DNA of 59,028 nt from Phycisphaerales bacterium (lineage in GTDB: Bacteria > Planctomycetota > Phycisphaerae > Phycisphaerales > SM1A02): the NCBI GenBank assembly GCA_013003065.1, contig JABDLI010000320.1:1-59028 (forward strand). The letters run 5' to 3'. Shown in pieces: positions 1 through 9,111 of this stretch. The notes under the pieces are model-generated. The model saw only the letters and a program-made list of their open reading frames with translations, had not been told where the DNA came from and did not search any database. The position numbers and the translations under genes were made by a program. Position 1 is the stretch's first letter. Each line of letters starts with the position of its first letter.

Positions 1-10
1 GCGGCCACCG

Positions 11-670
11 TCAGTTGCCGGGCGGGTAGGTCAAGTCGCCGAGATCATCGTCCACGACGGTGATGTAGCCGAGCTTCATGACCATCTGGCCCGTTGCTTG
101 ATCCGCGAAGACGACCTCCGCCTCGACCTCGCGGGTGCCCTGGTCGAAGGTGGCGTCATAGGGGAAAACCTGCGACGGCGTGCCGAACTGCGGCGAGGAT
201 GCCTGGCGATCCGGGCGGAACGACGCCGAGACGAAGGCGCCGTAGCGTTGCTCGAGCTCACCCAGAAACGCTTGTACTTCCTCGTCCGTCGCCGCTGCGC
301 CGGCGCCGTGGAATTGCGCCTTGAACGTCGCCATGTCGCCGGCGAATCCGGCGCGGAGGGCATCGGGCGCACCGTTCGAAACGACCTGCATCGACTCGCC
401 GACGAGCTTGCCGATCTTCATGCCGCCGTAGACCCAGCCGGCCGTGAAGAGCAGACCGAGGACGATCGCCGTCAGGGCGATCCCCTTGCCCTTCCTGGTC
501 GGATCCGAGCCGATCTTGAAGAACGCGATGAGTCCCAGGAGCGGCCCGAGCAGCGTCGTGAGCGGGCAGATGAAGATCAGCGAAAACACGAGCGCGGTGA
601 TGGCCATGCCGCTGGTCTTCCGGTCACCGGGGACGGGCTGTTCGCCGAACTGGCTGTCGAACTGACTCAT
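11..670 (-). CDS. DUF4190-like membrane protein
   Basis: This is a complete 219-residue protein. Two hydrophobic segments lie near the N-terminus, at about residues 22-52 and 62-85, joined by a short basic loop. The pattern and the GMAITALVFSLI opening match DUF4190 domain proteins. The remaining ~130 residues look soluble and carry no motif I recognise. The start ATG follows a GGAG sequence about ten bases upstream. The next gene on the same strand (847-1527) has the same architecture, so the two look like diverged tandem paralogues. The function is unknown; the family is usually annotated only as membrane protein. Confidence 0.75.
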   Translation of the reverse strand: MSQFDSQFGEQPVPGDRKTSGMAITALVFSLIFICPLTTLLGPLLGLIAFFKIGSDPTRKGKGIALTAIVLGLLFTAGWVYGGMKIGKLVGESMQVVSNGAPDALRAGFAGDMATFKAQFHGAGAAATDEEVQAFLGELEQRYGAFVSASFRPDRQASSPQFGTPSQVFPYDATFDQGTREVEAEVVFADQATGQMVMKLGYITVVDDDLGDLTYPPGN

Positions 671-846
671 GTCGGAGCGCTCCGGGCAGAGGAGGGTCGG
701 AGGAGGATTGTCCGGGACCGCCGCCGAGTCGGGGCCGGTTCTGACGCGGCTCTGGACGTTGCTTCGTGAACCGGCGCGGCGGAGTGCACGTCGGTCCCCG
801 CCCCGCGCGGGGGCATCCTACGGGAACGTCCGCGGCTTCGCCACAC

Positions 847-1527
847 TCACGGCGTGCCGGCGGCTTGCGGTGTCCCGCCGAGGATCAGATCGCCCCGCTC
901 GCCCCCATCGATGGTCAGCTTCACGATCCGAAAATCCAGGGGTTCGCCCAGCCGAGCGTGCACGCGGAAACGCACCGCCCCCGTGGGCGACGCCCGCTCG
1001 CAGTGAAACACGCACGCGGCTTCGATCGCGGGATCGAAGAACGAGCCGGTCCGGGCCGTCGAGACGATCGTGATCCGGTCGAGCGCGCCGAATCGAGCGG
1101 CGACGGCGTCGGCAAAGGCATCGCGCTCCGCCTCCGGCGGGGTCGCCGCATCGTCTTCCCACACCTCCGCGAGCGCGGTGTCGTCGTCCGGCTCCGGCGC
1201 GACGATCCGCCGGATCTGGTGGGTCATCATCGACTCCTGCGCCTCGTCGGTGACGAGCAGCAGGTGATTCCAGGTGAGCGTGGAGATGACCGCGCCCAGC
1301 CCGCCGATGACCATGGCCGCGAGCGCAAGCCGCCGCCCGCGATCCTGGCCGCCCGCCGCCTCCTCGCGGACGGCGCGGCGGTAGGCGGTGAAGCCGAGCA
1401 TGGCGCCCACCAGACCGGTCAGCGGGCAACACGGCACGAGCGCCAGCACGAGCGCCGTGATCGCGAGCGCCGGGGTGCGCGAACGCACCTCGGTCCCCGG
1501 ACCCGGATTGTCGGCCGATGCGGGCAT
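847..1527 (-). CDS. DUF4190-like membrane protein, paralogue of the preceding gene
   Basis: The product has 226 residues. Two hydrophobic segments at about 20-48 and 64-90 surround a short charged loop, as in the neighbouring gene at 11-670, and the opening TPALAITALVLALVPCCPLTG resembles GMAITALVFSLIFICPLTT there. The C-terminal half is soluble and lacks recognisable catalytic motifs. The 176 bases between the two genes hold no feature I can name. This gene diverges from murD across 86 bases, which must hold both promoters. The function is unknown. Shared topology and order suggest duplication, but I cannot align the soluble halves reliably by eye. Confidence 0.7.
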   Translation of the reverse strand: MPASADNPGPGTEVRSRTPALAITALVLALVPCCPLTGLVGAMLGFTAYRRAVREEAAGGQDRGRRLALAAMVIGGLGAVISTLTWNHLLLVTDEAQESMMTHQIRRIVAPEPDDDTALAEVWEDDAATPPEAERDAFADAVAARFGALDRITIVSTARTGSFFDPAIEAACVFHCERASPTGAVRFRVHARLGEPLDFRIVKLTIDGGERGDLILGGTPQAAGTP

Positions 1528-1613
1528 ACGTCGAGCAGGATAGGCGATCGACGCTGCCGCCTTGATCCGGCGCCCCCCGCACGCGTGATCCGCCGGGACC
1601 GTACACTCCGCGA

Positions 1614-2921
1614 ATGGATGCTCTGCCCGCCCGCGCGACCGTCATGGGCCTCGGACGCTTCGGCGGCGGCGCGGGGGTGACACGCTGGCTCGCCGCGGAA
1701 GGCGTGCGGGTGCGGCTCACCGATCTCGCCGATGCCGCCACGCTCGCCCCGGCGCTCGAGGAGTTGCGTCCGCTCGTCGAGGCGGGAGTCGTCGAGCTGC
1801 GTCTGGGCGGGCATGATCCGCGGGATTTCACGGACACCGATCTCGTCGTCGCCAATCCGGCCGTCCCGCGACCGTGGGCGAACCCGCACCTCCAGGCCGC
1901 GCGGGCGGCGGGCGTGCCGGTGACGACCGAGATCAGGCTCCTCGTCGAGCGTCTCGACCGGACGAAGGTGGTCGGCGTCACCGGCAGCGCCGGCAAGTCG
2001 ACCACGGCCGCGATGGTCCATCATCTGCTGGCGCGGGACGGGGGCCGGGCCCGCCTCGGCGGCAACATCGGCGGCTCGCTGCTGCCGGAGCTCTCGTCGA
2101 TGACGCCGGACGACGTCGTCGTGCTGGAGATCTCGAGCGCGATGCTCTACTGGCTCGGCCCCGCCACCACCGGTCCGGGCTGGTCACCGCACGTCGCGGT
2201 TCTCACCAACCTCGACGCGAACCACCTCGATTGGCACGGCACGCTCGAACACTACATTCAGTGCAAGGAGCAGATCTTCGCCAACCAGCGCACCGGTGAC
2301 CATGCGATTCGGGCGGAGACGATCGGCGAGGACCCACCGATTCACCTCGCGATCCCGGGCGCGCACAACCAACGCAACGCCTGGATGGCCTGCCACGCGG
2401 CGGCGGCCATCACCGGCGTCGACCCGGCGACGCTGACCGCTCATCTCCAGGACTTCCGCGGCTTGCCCCACCGCCTCGCCCTGGTTGCCACACGCAACGG
2501 CCGCCGGTTCTACGACGACTCGAAGTCGACGACGCCGGCGGCGGCCGTCCTGGCCGTGCATTCCTTCCCCGACCCGGGGCGCGTGCACCTCATCGCCGGC
2601 GGCTACGACAAGGGCAGCGACCTGTCGGCCATCGCCGACCTCACCCGGACGCTGGCCGGGCTGTACACCGTCGGCGTGACCGGCCCCGGGCTGGCTGCCC
2701 GCGGCGGCGACAACGCGTTTCCGTGCGAGACGCTCGCTACTGCCGTCCGCACCGCCGTCGCCCGCAGCGAGCCCGGCGACATCGTGCTGCTGAGCCCGGG
2801 GTGCGCGAGCTGGGATCAGTTTGCGAATTACGAGGCGCGGGGGCAGGCGTTTCAGCGGCTGGCGGAAGAGGTCGCGATGCCGGCGGGGACGGCGACGCGA
2901 GCGAGCGCCCCGCGTCCGTGA
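1614..2921 (+). CDS. murD: UDP-N-acetylmuramoyl-L-alanine--D-glutamate ligase (MurD)
   Basis: A 435-residue Mur ligase, close to the usual MurD length. The N-terminal Rossmann-like region begins VMGLGRFGGG (about 10-19). The P-loop GVTGSAGKST is at 121-130, followed by NIGG near 151 and a LTNLDANHLDWHG segment corresponding to the central-domain substrate region. The C-terminal domain has the FYDDSKSTTPAAA and GGYDKGSDL motifs typical of MurD. MurD adds D-glutamate to UDP-MurNAc-L-Ala with ATP in cytoplasmic peptidoglycan synthesis. The gene stands alone, with no other mur or division genes nearby. It diverges from the DUF4190 gene and converges on the metallopeptidase gene 30 bases away. The start lacks a strong ribosome-binding sequence. 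Confidence 0.93.
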   Translation: MDALPARATVMGLGRFGGGAGVTRWLAAEGVRVRLTDLADAATLAPALEELRPLVEAGVVELRLGGHDPRDFTDTDLVVANPAVPRPWANPHLQAARAAGVPVTTEIRLLVERLDRTKVVGVTGSAGKSTTAAMVHHLLARDGGRARLGGNIGGSLLPELSSMTPDDVVVLEISSAMLYWLGPATTGPGWSPHVAVLTNLDANHLDWHGTLEHYIQCKEQIFANQRTGDHAIRAETIGEDPPIHLAIPGAHNQRNAWMACHAAAAITGVDPATLTAHLQDFRGLPHRLALVATRNGRRFYDDSKSTTPAAAVLAVHSFPDPGRVHLIAGGYDKGSDLSAIADLTRTLAGLYTVGVTGPGLAARGGDNAFPCETLATAVRTAVARSEPGDIVLLSPGCASWDQFANYEARGQAFQRLAEEVAMPAGTATRASAPRP

Positions 2922-2951
2922 ACGCGTAGAATGGGTGCCGTCGGCCGGCCG

Positions 2952-3332
2952 TCACTCGTATCCGAGCGCTGTCAGGTCTTCCTCGTCCAGCCCGAAGTGA
3001 TGTCCGATCTCGTGCAGGAGCGTGATGCGGATCTCGCGCTCGACGTGGGTCCACGTCCCTGCTTCCTCGAGGATGCCCTCGCGGAAGAGGTGAATCGTCT
3101 CCGGCTCGTCGAGGAAATCCATCACCGATCGTTCGGTGATCGGCGTGCCGGTGTGCAACCCGCACAGGACGTCCGTCTCCGGGTCCAGGTCCATTTCGGC
3201 CATGATCCTCGGATCCGGATGATCCTCGACGATCACGGGCGCTTCCTCGAGCAGCCCGCGGATCCTCGGCGGGAGCGACTCGATCACCGTCTCGAGAATC
3301 GCGTCGAACCGATCCCGCTCGGGCTCGTTCAC
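2952..3332 (-). CDS. Zincin-like metallopeptidase family protein (DUF1025 type)
   Basis: A small 126-residue protein with HEIGHHFGLDEEDL near the C-terminus. The HExxH zinc motif is at 107-111 and the acidic residue at 116 fits the third-ligand position of this family. The rest of the sequence, including an acidic IVEDHPDP stretch and a DVLCGLH segment, fits the small metallopeptidase (DUF1025) family. The chosen GTG start overlaps the pyrD stop codon by two bases, so the two genes are probably translationally coupled. An upstream extension would run deep inside pyrD and is rejected. Substrates of this family are not established. Confidence 0.85.
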   Translation of the reverse strand: MNEPERDRFDAILETVIESLPPRIRGLLEEAPVIVEDHPDPRIMAEMDLDPETDVLCGLHTGTPITERSVMDFLDEPETIHLFREGILEEAGTWTHVEREIRITLLHEIGHHFGLDEEDLTALGYE

Positions 3333-4267
3333 ATCGCGACCTCCCCGGTCAGCTCGTCGAGCGTCCGGCACCCCTGCTTCTTCACCCACGCCTCGAGGCC
3401 GCGGGCCACCCGCAGCGGGAGGCGAGGGTCGACGAAGAGCGCCGTCCCCATGCCGACGGCGGTCGCGCCGGCAAGGACGAGCTCCGCCGCATCCTGCCAG
3501 CGGACGACGCCGCCGAGGCCGATGATCGGCACCCCGGCGTCGCGGGCGATCGCGTCGTAGACCTGCCAGACCATGCGGACGGCGATCGGATGGATGGCGG
3601 GCCCGCTCAAACCACCGGCGCCGCGGCTGAGCCGGGGCTGGCGGGTGTCGACGTCGATGGCGAGCGCCGACACCGTGTTGATGAGCGTGATCGCGTCGGC
3701 GCCGCCGTCGATGGCGGCCCGGGCCATCGCCACGATGTCGCCCACGTTGGGCGACAGCTTGACGATCATCTTGGTGCGACCGAGGGCCGGCCGCACCGCC
3801 GACAGGAGCGCGCGGAGTCCGGCCGGATGCTCGCCGAACTGGAGCCCGTCGGATGTGTTCGGGCAGGACACGTTCAGCTCGACCAGCGGCAGCGTGTCGG
3901 CGGCGTCGAACGCGGCGGCCACCGCGACGTAGTCGTCGATCGAGTTGCCGGCGATCGAGCCGATGATCACGGTGTCCACGCCCGCGGCGGCCGGAAGCTT
4001 GTCGGCAACGAACCCGTCCAGGCCGACGTTGGCCAGCCCCACGGCGTTGAGCATGCCGTGCCGCGCGTCGATGATCCGCCACGGTGGATTGCCCACGCGG
4101 GGCTCGCGTGTGATCGATTTCGTGACGATCGCTCCGAGCGCCGCGGGGGCGAGCACGTCGGCCAGCTCGGTCACGTACCCACAGGTACCGGCCGCGGCGA
4201 TGATCGGGTTGCGGAGAGGAACGCCGGCGAGGGTGACAGGAAGGAGCGTCGGCTTCACGCGCGCCAT
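3329..4267 (-). CDS. pyrD: Dihydroorotate dehydrogenase, class 1B-like catalytic subunit
   Basis: A 312-residue FMN-binding TIM-barrel protein. The start at MARVKPTLL gives a normal family length. Visible motifs are TKSITREPR (Lys50, FMN region), NPPWRIIDARHGMLNAVGLANVG, and ELNVSCPN with Cys135 as the catalytic base expected of class 1 enzymes. Later come IVKLSPNV, NTVSA, the LSGPAIHPIA strand and the GLGGV phosphate-binding loop. It oxidises dihydroorotate to orotate in pyrimidine synthesis. Class 1B enzymes normally pair with the iron-sulfur electron-transfer subunit PyrK; none is encoded nearby, so PyrK, if used, must lie elsewhere. The gene is coupled to the metallopeptidase downstream. 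Confidence 0.9.
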   Translation of the reverse strand: MARVKPTLLPVTLAGVPLRNPIIAAAGTCGYVTELADVLAPAALGAIVTKSITREPRVGNPPWRIIDARHGMLNAVGLANVGLDGFVADKLPAAAGVDTVIIGSIAGNSIDDYVAVAAAFDAADTLPLVELNVSCPNTSDGLQFGEHPAGLRALLSAVRPALGRTKMIVKLSPNVGDIVAMARAAIDGGADAITLINTVSALAIDVDTRQPRLSRGAGGLSGPAIHPIAVRMVWQVYDAIARDAGVPIIGLGGVVRWQDAAELVLAGATAVGMGTALFVDPRLPLRVARGLEAWVKKQGCRTLDELTGEVAM

Positions 4268-4305
4268 CCTAGCAGGGGGCCGGAACATGCACGCGACGCG
4301 GCTCG

Positions 4306-4953
4306 TCAGGACGACGCGGTCTCCGCCCGCAACGCATCGAGCAAAGCGGCGTCGATCCCCAGGAACTCGTGCATGTGCTGGTCGTACACCGCCTGGTCCT
4401 CCTCGCGGGAGAAGTCCAGACGCAGCTCGTTGATGACCTTCGTCCCCTGACCGATCCACTCCCGCCAGGTCTCGGCCGAGATGTTTTCCTGGATCCACCC
4501 GCCGACCGGCCCGCGAAAGGGCGGCGACTCCAGCTTCGTACCGGGGCGTCCGGTGCGGCGACAGACGAACGACCCGCTCGCGGCCAACGCCTGGGCCTTC
4601 GCCTCGACATCGGCGGTGACTTCCGGGAGCGGCCGGCCGATGCCTTCCAGCAGCTTCGCGATCGCCTGCTGGGGAAGCCGATCACCCTTGCCCGCGGCAA
4701 CGAGGTAGCCCTTTTCCAGCGTCTCGACCGCCTGATCGGTCCACCCCGCGTCGATCAGCGCCGACCCGGCAAGCTCGTACGCCTTGCTCATGTCGGGGTT
4801 CAGGTCCAGACACCGCAGCAGGCTGCGGGCGGCTTCGGCAGCCCGCCCCGCCTGAAGGTAGGCGCCGCCGAGGCTGAAGTGCGCCATGTCGTTGTCGGGG
4901 TCGGCCTGCGCCATGTTCTCGAACTGAGCGATGCGTTCGTCGAGGTCGGTCAT
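4306..4953 (-). CDS. TPR protein fused to an Fe(2+)-trafficking (YggX-like) domain
   Basis: The product has 215 residues. Residues 5-100 read as two to three tetratricopeptide repeats (AHFSLGGAYLQAGRAAEA, KAYELAGSALIDAGWTDQA). Residues 129-200 resemble the stand-alone YggX protein: FVCRRTG with a Cys near the domain start (Cys131), then a Gly-Pro turn, ENISAETWREWIGQGTKVIN, and a helical end reaching HEFLGI. In E. coli, YggX is about 90 residues and is implicated in protecting or supplying iron for Fe-S proteins. The fusion to TPRs suggests a scaffolded version, which is inference. The ATG at MTDLDERI is preferred because the upstream extension is low-complexity. The gene stands alone between pyrD and the vWA operon. 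Confidence 0.8.
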   Translation of the reverse strand: MTDLDERIAQFENMAQADPDNDMAHFSLGGAYLQAGRAAEAARSLLRCLDLNPDMSKAYELAGSALIDAGWTDQAVETLEKGYLVAAGKGDRLPQQAIAKLLEGIGRPLPEVTADVEAKAQALAASGSFVCRRTGRPGTKLESPPFRGPVGGWIQENISAETWREWIGQGTKVINELRLDFSREEDQAVYDQHMHEFLGIDAALLDALRAETASS

Positions 4954-5082
4954 CGGGGAAGTGGCTCCGGGTGGTGTGATCAACGCGTCGGCACGCCGGT
5001 CCGCGCCGGGGTCTCGGCCGCGTCCGGACCCACACCGCGTGCGCATGGTAGCACCGTGGCCGTCACGACGGCGGTCGCGTCC

Positions 5083-7068
5083 TTACAGGAACGCCTTGCG
5101 GTGGTAGACCCACCACTCGAGCATGAGCACGACGAGGCAGAACCCGATGGCCCACGGCCAGAGCGGCGTGTAGGCGCTCGCGTCGGCCGCGCGACCGGAG
5201 ATCGTCTCCTGACCCACCTCCAGCTGCTCGGCCGGCGGCAGGTCGCCTTCTTCCGGTCGGAGCAGGTTCACCGCGAACGCGCGCTGCTGGCGGTCATTCG
5301 CGTCGGGCATGGCGTACGAGAGAACGTACAAGCCGGACATCCGGATCGGACCCCAGCTCAGCATCGTCGGATCGACGAGGCCCAGCGAAACGAGCTCTCC
5401 GTCGGGGCGACGCAGCTCCAGATCGCTCGCGCTCGCCGGCAACCGCGTGGTCAACGCCTCGCCCGGGACGAAGCCGCGGCTCGCGAGCGCTTCGCCGAAG
5501 TGCCCGAGGTAGTCGACCGCGTTGAAGAGGAAGGTGACCCAGCTTCGCATGAGCGGCCAACTGCTCTCGATTGGGTCGAAGGCCACATGCACGAGCTGGA
5601 GCGGGCCGCGGGAGGCGGCGACGATGACCGGTCCCTGGCTCCCCTCGACCAGGACGTCCACGCTCCCTTCCGGCTGCAGCAGACGACAACGGTCGATGAA
5701 CAGGTCGTCGAGCCGGACGAACCGGAGCACCGGATGCTCGTCGCGTGTGTTCAGGACCACTTGACGCTCACCGACGCCGAAGTCGTTCAGACCGGGGACC
5801 GGCGGCGTCGCGCCGAACGAGAGGTAGCGGCCCGGCGGGAGCGGATCGGGCGGCGTCGCGCCGACGTCGAGCACCACGACGTCGTATTGGTCCACCGTGC
5901 CCTGGGTCGCCCGCGTCTGGAACTGCGCCGAGGTCAAGAGCTCCAGCCGCGCGAGCGGCATGCCCTCGAGCGCCGACCGCACCACGAAGTTGCCCGAGCC
6001 GACGAGGGCGACCGAGAGCTGCCGGGGCGGCGGGGCCACGATCTGCGCGACGTTGTCCGCCATCAGTGCGTCCCGCCGCAAGATCGCAACCTCGATCGGC
6101 GCGCCCCGTCCGAGGTCGAAGGGCGTGAAGATCAGGTTCTTTCGGCCCGGAAGGCGGCGGCCGGTGCTCTCTTCGATCCGGGCCGGCGGCAGATCCACCT
6201 CTTCGACGGCCCGCGCCGCCGTATCGACGGAAAGCTGCACGTCGCAGGTAACCGCCTCGTCGGCGTAGTTGAGCAATCCCACGAAAACCTCGACCGCCCC
6301 GGGCCGATCGAAGGGCCGGTCGATCGAGATCGCGCCGACCGCGACGTTGTCCGATGTCGGCGAACCGATGCGGTGGTACACCATCCGCTCGCCCCGCAGC
6401 ACCTGATCATCGAGATCGGAGATGCCGCCGTCGGTGAAGACCTCGAGCGTGGCCGGGTCGCCGACGGGACGGTCCGACTCGGGATCGACGTTCGTGGTGT
6501 AGGCGCGGGCGAGCTTGAGCGCCTCGGAGATCTCGGTCGCGGCGTGGGTGGACGGGATCCGCTCGATCGCCTCCAGCAGCTCCGCCTTGGAGCGGCTGAA
6601 CCGCGCGACCACCTCGGCGCGGTCGGAGAAGGCGACGATCATCGTCTCCCCCGGACGCGCGGCGAGCAGCCCGCCCCCGTACATCGCCTCCACGCGATCA
6701 CGCGCGCGGCGTTTGGCTTCCGTGAGCCGCGTGGTGCCGTCCTCGTCGACGTCGGTCGCGGTCATCGACATCGAGTTGTCGATGAGGAAGATGGTGCGTC
6801 CCCCCGCCCTTCCCGCCGCGCGAATCTGCGGCTGCATCACCGAGGCGATGAGCAGCAGCAACGCGATGAGCTGGAGCAGCAGCAGGAGGTTGGCACGCAG
6901 ACGCTGGAACGGCGTATTCGCCCGCAGATCCTCGACCGATCGCATCCAGAGCAACGTGCTCGCGATCGGCTGCGTGCGACGCCGCAGCTTGAGAAAGTAC
7001 AGCAGGAGCAGCGGCGGGATCACGGAGGCCGCCAGGATGAGCCCGGTCAGCGGGGTCAGCCAGCTCAC
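5083..7068 (-). CDS. BatA-like vWA domain membrane protein
   Basis: The product has 661 residues. An N-terminal BatA-type region has two membrane segments (about 8-27 and 60-79) around LKLRRRTQPIASTLLW. A von Willebrand A domain follows, with a metal-site motif DNSMS at 97-101. The long central region is soluble and probably periplasmic. A final transmembrane segment (PWAIGFCLVVLMLEWWVY) ends in a short basic tail. Such proteins accompany MoxR ATPases and DUF58 proteins and are thought to assist assembly or metal loading of client proteins at the membrane. The start overlaps the DUF58 stop by four bases (ATGA), so this is the last gene of the seven-gene run. Confidence 0.88.
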   Translation of the reverse strand: MSWLTPLTGLILAASVIPPLLLLYFLKLRRRTQPIASTLLWMRSVEDLRANTPFQRLRANLLLLLQLIALLLLIASVMQPQIRAAGRAGGRTIFLIDNSMSMTATDVDEDGTTRLTEAKRRARDRVEAMYGGGLLAARPGETMIVAFSDRAEVVARFSRSKAELLEAIERIPSTHAATEISEALKLARAYTTNVDPESDRPVGDPATLEVFTDGGISDLDDQVLRGERMVYHRIGSPTSDNVAVGAISIDRPFDRPGAVEVFVGLLNYADEAVTCDVQLSVDTAARAVEEVDLPPARIEESTGRRLPGRKNLIFTPFDLGRGAPIEVAILRRDALMADNVAQIVAPPPRQLSVALVGSGNFVVRSALEGMPLARLELLTSAQFQTRATQGTVDQYDVVVLDVGATPPDPLPPGRYLSFGATPPVPGLNDFGVGERQVVLNTRDEHPVLRFVRLDDLFIDRCRLLQPEGSVDVLVEGSQGPVIVAASRGPLQLVHVAFDPIESSWPLMRSWVTFLFNAVDYLGHFGEALASRGFVPGEALTTRLPASASDLELRRPDGELVSLGLVDPTMLSWGPIRMSGLYVLSYAMPDANDRQQRAFAVNLLRPEEGDLPPAEQLEVGQETISGRAADASAYTPLWPWAIGFCLVVLMLEWWVYHRKAFL

Positions 7069-7991
7069 CGCAGCAGCCCCCGCTTGCGGAGGTAGTCGAG
7101 CAGCAGCGTGTCGAGATCGGTCTTCGTGTCGATCGTCACGTGCATCATGCCGCGGCGAACGCAGAACTCACGAAGCTTGCCGCAGTACCCGTCGAGGTTC
7201 TGCTTGTACCGCTTCAGCAACGCCGCGCTGACGGTCACCTCGGCCACATCCTCGTCCTCGACGTCGGTGAGCCGAAGGTCGCCGGCGAGCCCGTTGCGAC
7301 CGGGATCGATCTCCTCCGGGCTCAAGACCTGCATGCAGTACGTGTCGTAGCCGCCGCCGGCGAGGTACCGCAGGCCCTTCTCGTAGCCATCCTTGAACAT
7401 GAAGTCGGAGAGGATGACCATGACGCCCTTGCCCTGACGCCCGAGCGCAATCGATCGCATCGCGTCGTTGAAGTTGCCGGGGCCGCCGGGCGTCAGCTCG
7501 AGCAGCCAGGCGCCCATCTCGCGGAGACGACGCTTGCCCCGCAGGCTGGGGAGCGGCCTGAGCTCGTCGCCGAATGCGTAGAGGCTCACCCGGTTGTGGT
7601 TGCTGAGACCGATGTACCCGAGCGCCATGGCCAGCCGCTGGTTGAAGACGAACTTGCTCGGGTTGCCCCAGTGCATCGAGGCGCTCGTGTCGATCGCGAT
7701 GATGAGCGAAAGATCCTCTTCTTCGAGGAACATCTTGAGGAAGAGCTTGTCGAGCCGGGCGTAGATATTCCAGTCGATGAAACGCAGGTCGTCGCCGTGC
7801 GCGTAATGCCGGTAGTCGGCAAACTCGACGCTGATGCCGCGTTTCTTGCTCCGCCGCTCCCCCTGGAGCTTGCCGGCGAAGATCTTGCGGCTCATGACGT
7901 CCACCTGGTCGAGCTTCGACATCAGCTCGCTGCCCAGCAGCTCGTCGACGCGGGCCGGCCGCGGTTCGGTTGGGGTTCCGAAGTCAGGCAT
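7065..7991 (-). CDS. DUF58 (vWA-like) domain protein
   Basis: A 308-residue cytoplasmic protein without a signal peptide. The DUF58 signature RGISVEFADYRHYAHGDDLR occupies about 51-70 and continues into FIDWNIYARL. Residues 98-105 (IAIDTSAS) form a vWA-like metal-binding motif. DUF58 proteins are almost always encoded next to a MoxR ATPase and are presumed to bridge it to membrane vWA partners. That is exactly the context here: the start overlaps the MoxR gene by eight bases and the end overlaps the BatA-like gene by four. Nothing in the sequence identifies the client protein. Confidence 0.93.
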   Translation of the reverse strand: MPDFGTPTEPRPARVDELLGSELMSKLDQVDVMSRKIFAGKLQGERRSKKRGISVEFADYRHYAHGDDLRFIDWNIYARLDKLFLKMFLEEEDLSLIIAIDTSASMHWGNPSKFVFNQRLAMALGYIGLSNHNRVSLYAFGDELRPLPSLRGKRRLREMGAWLLELTPGGPGNFNDAMRSIALGRQGKGVMVILSDFMFKDGYEKGLRYLAGGGYDTYCMQVLSPEEIDPGRNGLAGDLRLTDVEDEDVAEVTVSAALLKRYKQNLDGYCGKLREFCVRRGMMHVTIDTKTDLDTLLLDYLRKRGLLR

Positions 7992-9111
7992 CGTGTGAGG
8001 CCGGGGGGGAGAGCACAGCGGTCGGCCGCGGGGCGAATGCGTCGGCCGGATCGGGGCCGGAACGGGGCGTCGTTTCGATCAGGTGCCGGATGATATCGTC
8101 CGTCGTCGTTCCGTCCGCCTCGGCTTCGAAGGTTCGCGCGATCCGGTGGCGGAGTGCGGGCAAGGCGATGTCGATGATGTCGCGGAATCCGACCGCGAAG
8201 CGGCCGTCGACGAGTGCGCGGACCTTGGCGCAGGTCACGAGGGCCTGGGCCCCCCGGGGGCTCACGCCGATCCGCACGAGGCGGTCGATCTCGCGGTCAC
8301 CATCCGGCCGCCCCGGGTGGGTGCCGAGCACCAGCCGGATCGCATAATCCTGAACGTGCGGCGCGATGACGATGCGGCGGGCGAGCCGCTGGGCCTGCTG
8401 GATGGCCCCGCCGTCGAGCAACTGCCGCGCGCTCGGGTTGCCGGTCGCGGTCGTTCGCCGCACGATCCGGTTCAGCTCGGCGCGATCCGCGTACGGGACG
8501 ACGACCTTCAGCAGGAATCGGTCGAGCTGCGCCTCGGGCAGCGGGTACGTTCCCTCCTGCTCGATCGGGTTCTGGGTGGCGAGGACGAAGAACGGGCGGG
8601 TGAGCGTGTGCGTCGTGCCGGCGATCGACACGGAGCGTTCCTGCATCGCTTCCAGCAGTGCGGACTGACTCTTCGGGGTGGCCCGGTTGATCTCGTCGGC
8701 CAGGACGAGCTGGTGGAAGATCGGTCCGGGCCGGAACCGGAACGTGCGTCGCCCGCTCTCCGGATCCTCCACGACGATGCTCGTGCCGGTGATGTCCGCC
8801 GGCATGACGTCGGGCGTGAACTGGATGCGGGCGAACGGGAGCGACAACGCCTCCCCGAGCGTGCGAACGAGCAGCGTCTTGCCGAGCCCGGGGACGCCCT
8901 CCAGGAGCACGTGCCCGTCGGCGAAGAGCGCGGTCATGGTCTCGTCGACGACGACGTCCTGACCGACGATCACGCGTCCGATCTCCTCCCGCAACGCGGC
9001 GTACACGGTGCGAAACCCCTCGCACGCCGCGCGGACGCCTTCGATGTCACGCAGGGCGACATCGAGGCGGGGAAGCGCGGGGAGAGAAGGGGGCGCGGCC
9101 AGCTCAGGCAT
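7984..9111 (-). CDS. MoxR family AAA+ ATPase
   Basis: With the start at MPELAAPP the product has 375 residues. Walker A is GVPGLGKT at 72-79, Walker B is LADEINRA at 136-143, and sensor 1 lies in FVLATQNPIEQEGTYPLPEAQLDRF, a stretch highly typical of MoxR. An ATPase lid domain follows. MoxR proteins are hexameric chaperone-like ATPases acting with vWA partners on metal-cofactor or complex maturation. The start overlaps the stop of the upstream vWA gene by eight bases and the end overlaps the DUF58 start, indicating one transcript. A longer start 67 codons upstream would lie in low-complexity sequence inside the previous gene and is rejected. Confidence 0.95.
   Translation of the reverse strand: MPELAAPPSLPALPRLDVALRDIEGVRAACEGFRTVYAALREEIGRVIVGQDVVVDETMTALFADGHVLLEGVPGLGKTLLVRTLGEALSLPFARIQFTPDVMPADITGTSIVVEDPESGRRTFRFRPGPIFHQLVLADEINRATPKSQSALLEAMQERSVSIAGTTHTLTRPFFVLATQNPIEQEGTYPLPEAQLDRFLLKVVVPYADRAELNRIVRRTTATGNPSARQLLDGGAIQQAQRLARRIVIAPHVQDYAIRLVLGTHPGRPDGDREIDRLVRIGVSPRGAQALVTCAKVRALVDGRFAVGFRDIIDIALPALRHRIARTFEAEADGTTTDDIIRHLIETTPRSGPDPADAFAPRPTAVLSPPASHDA

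Noticed and set aside
2952-4082. 376-residue frame containing the metallopeptidase
   Set aside because: The first 250 residues are a frame shadow of pyrD with Arg/Gly-rich composition. The real protein starts at the GTG overlapping the pyrD stop.
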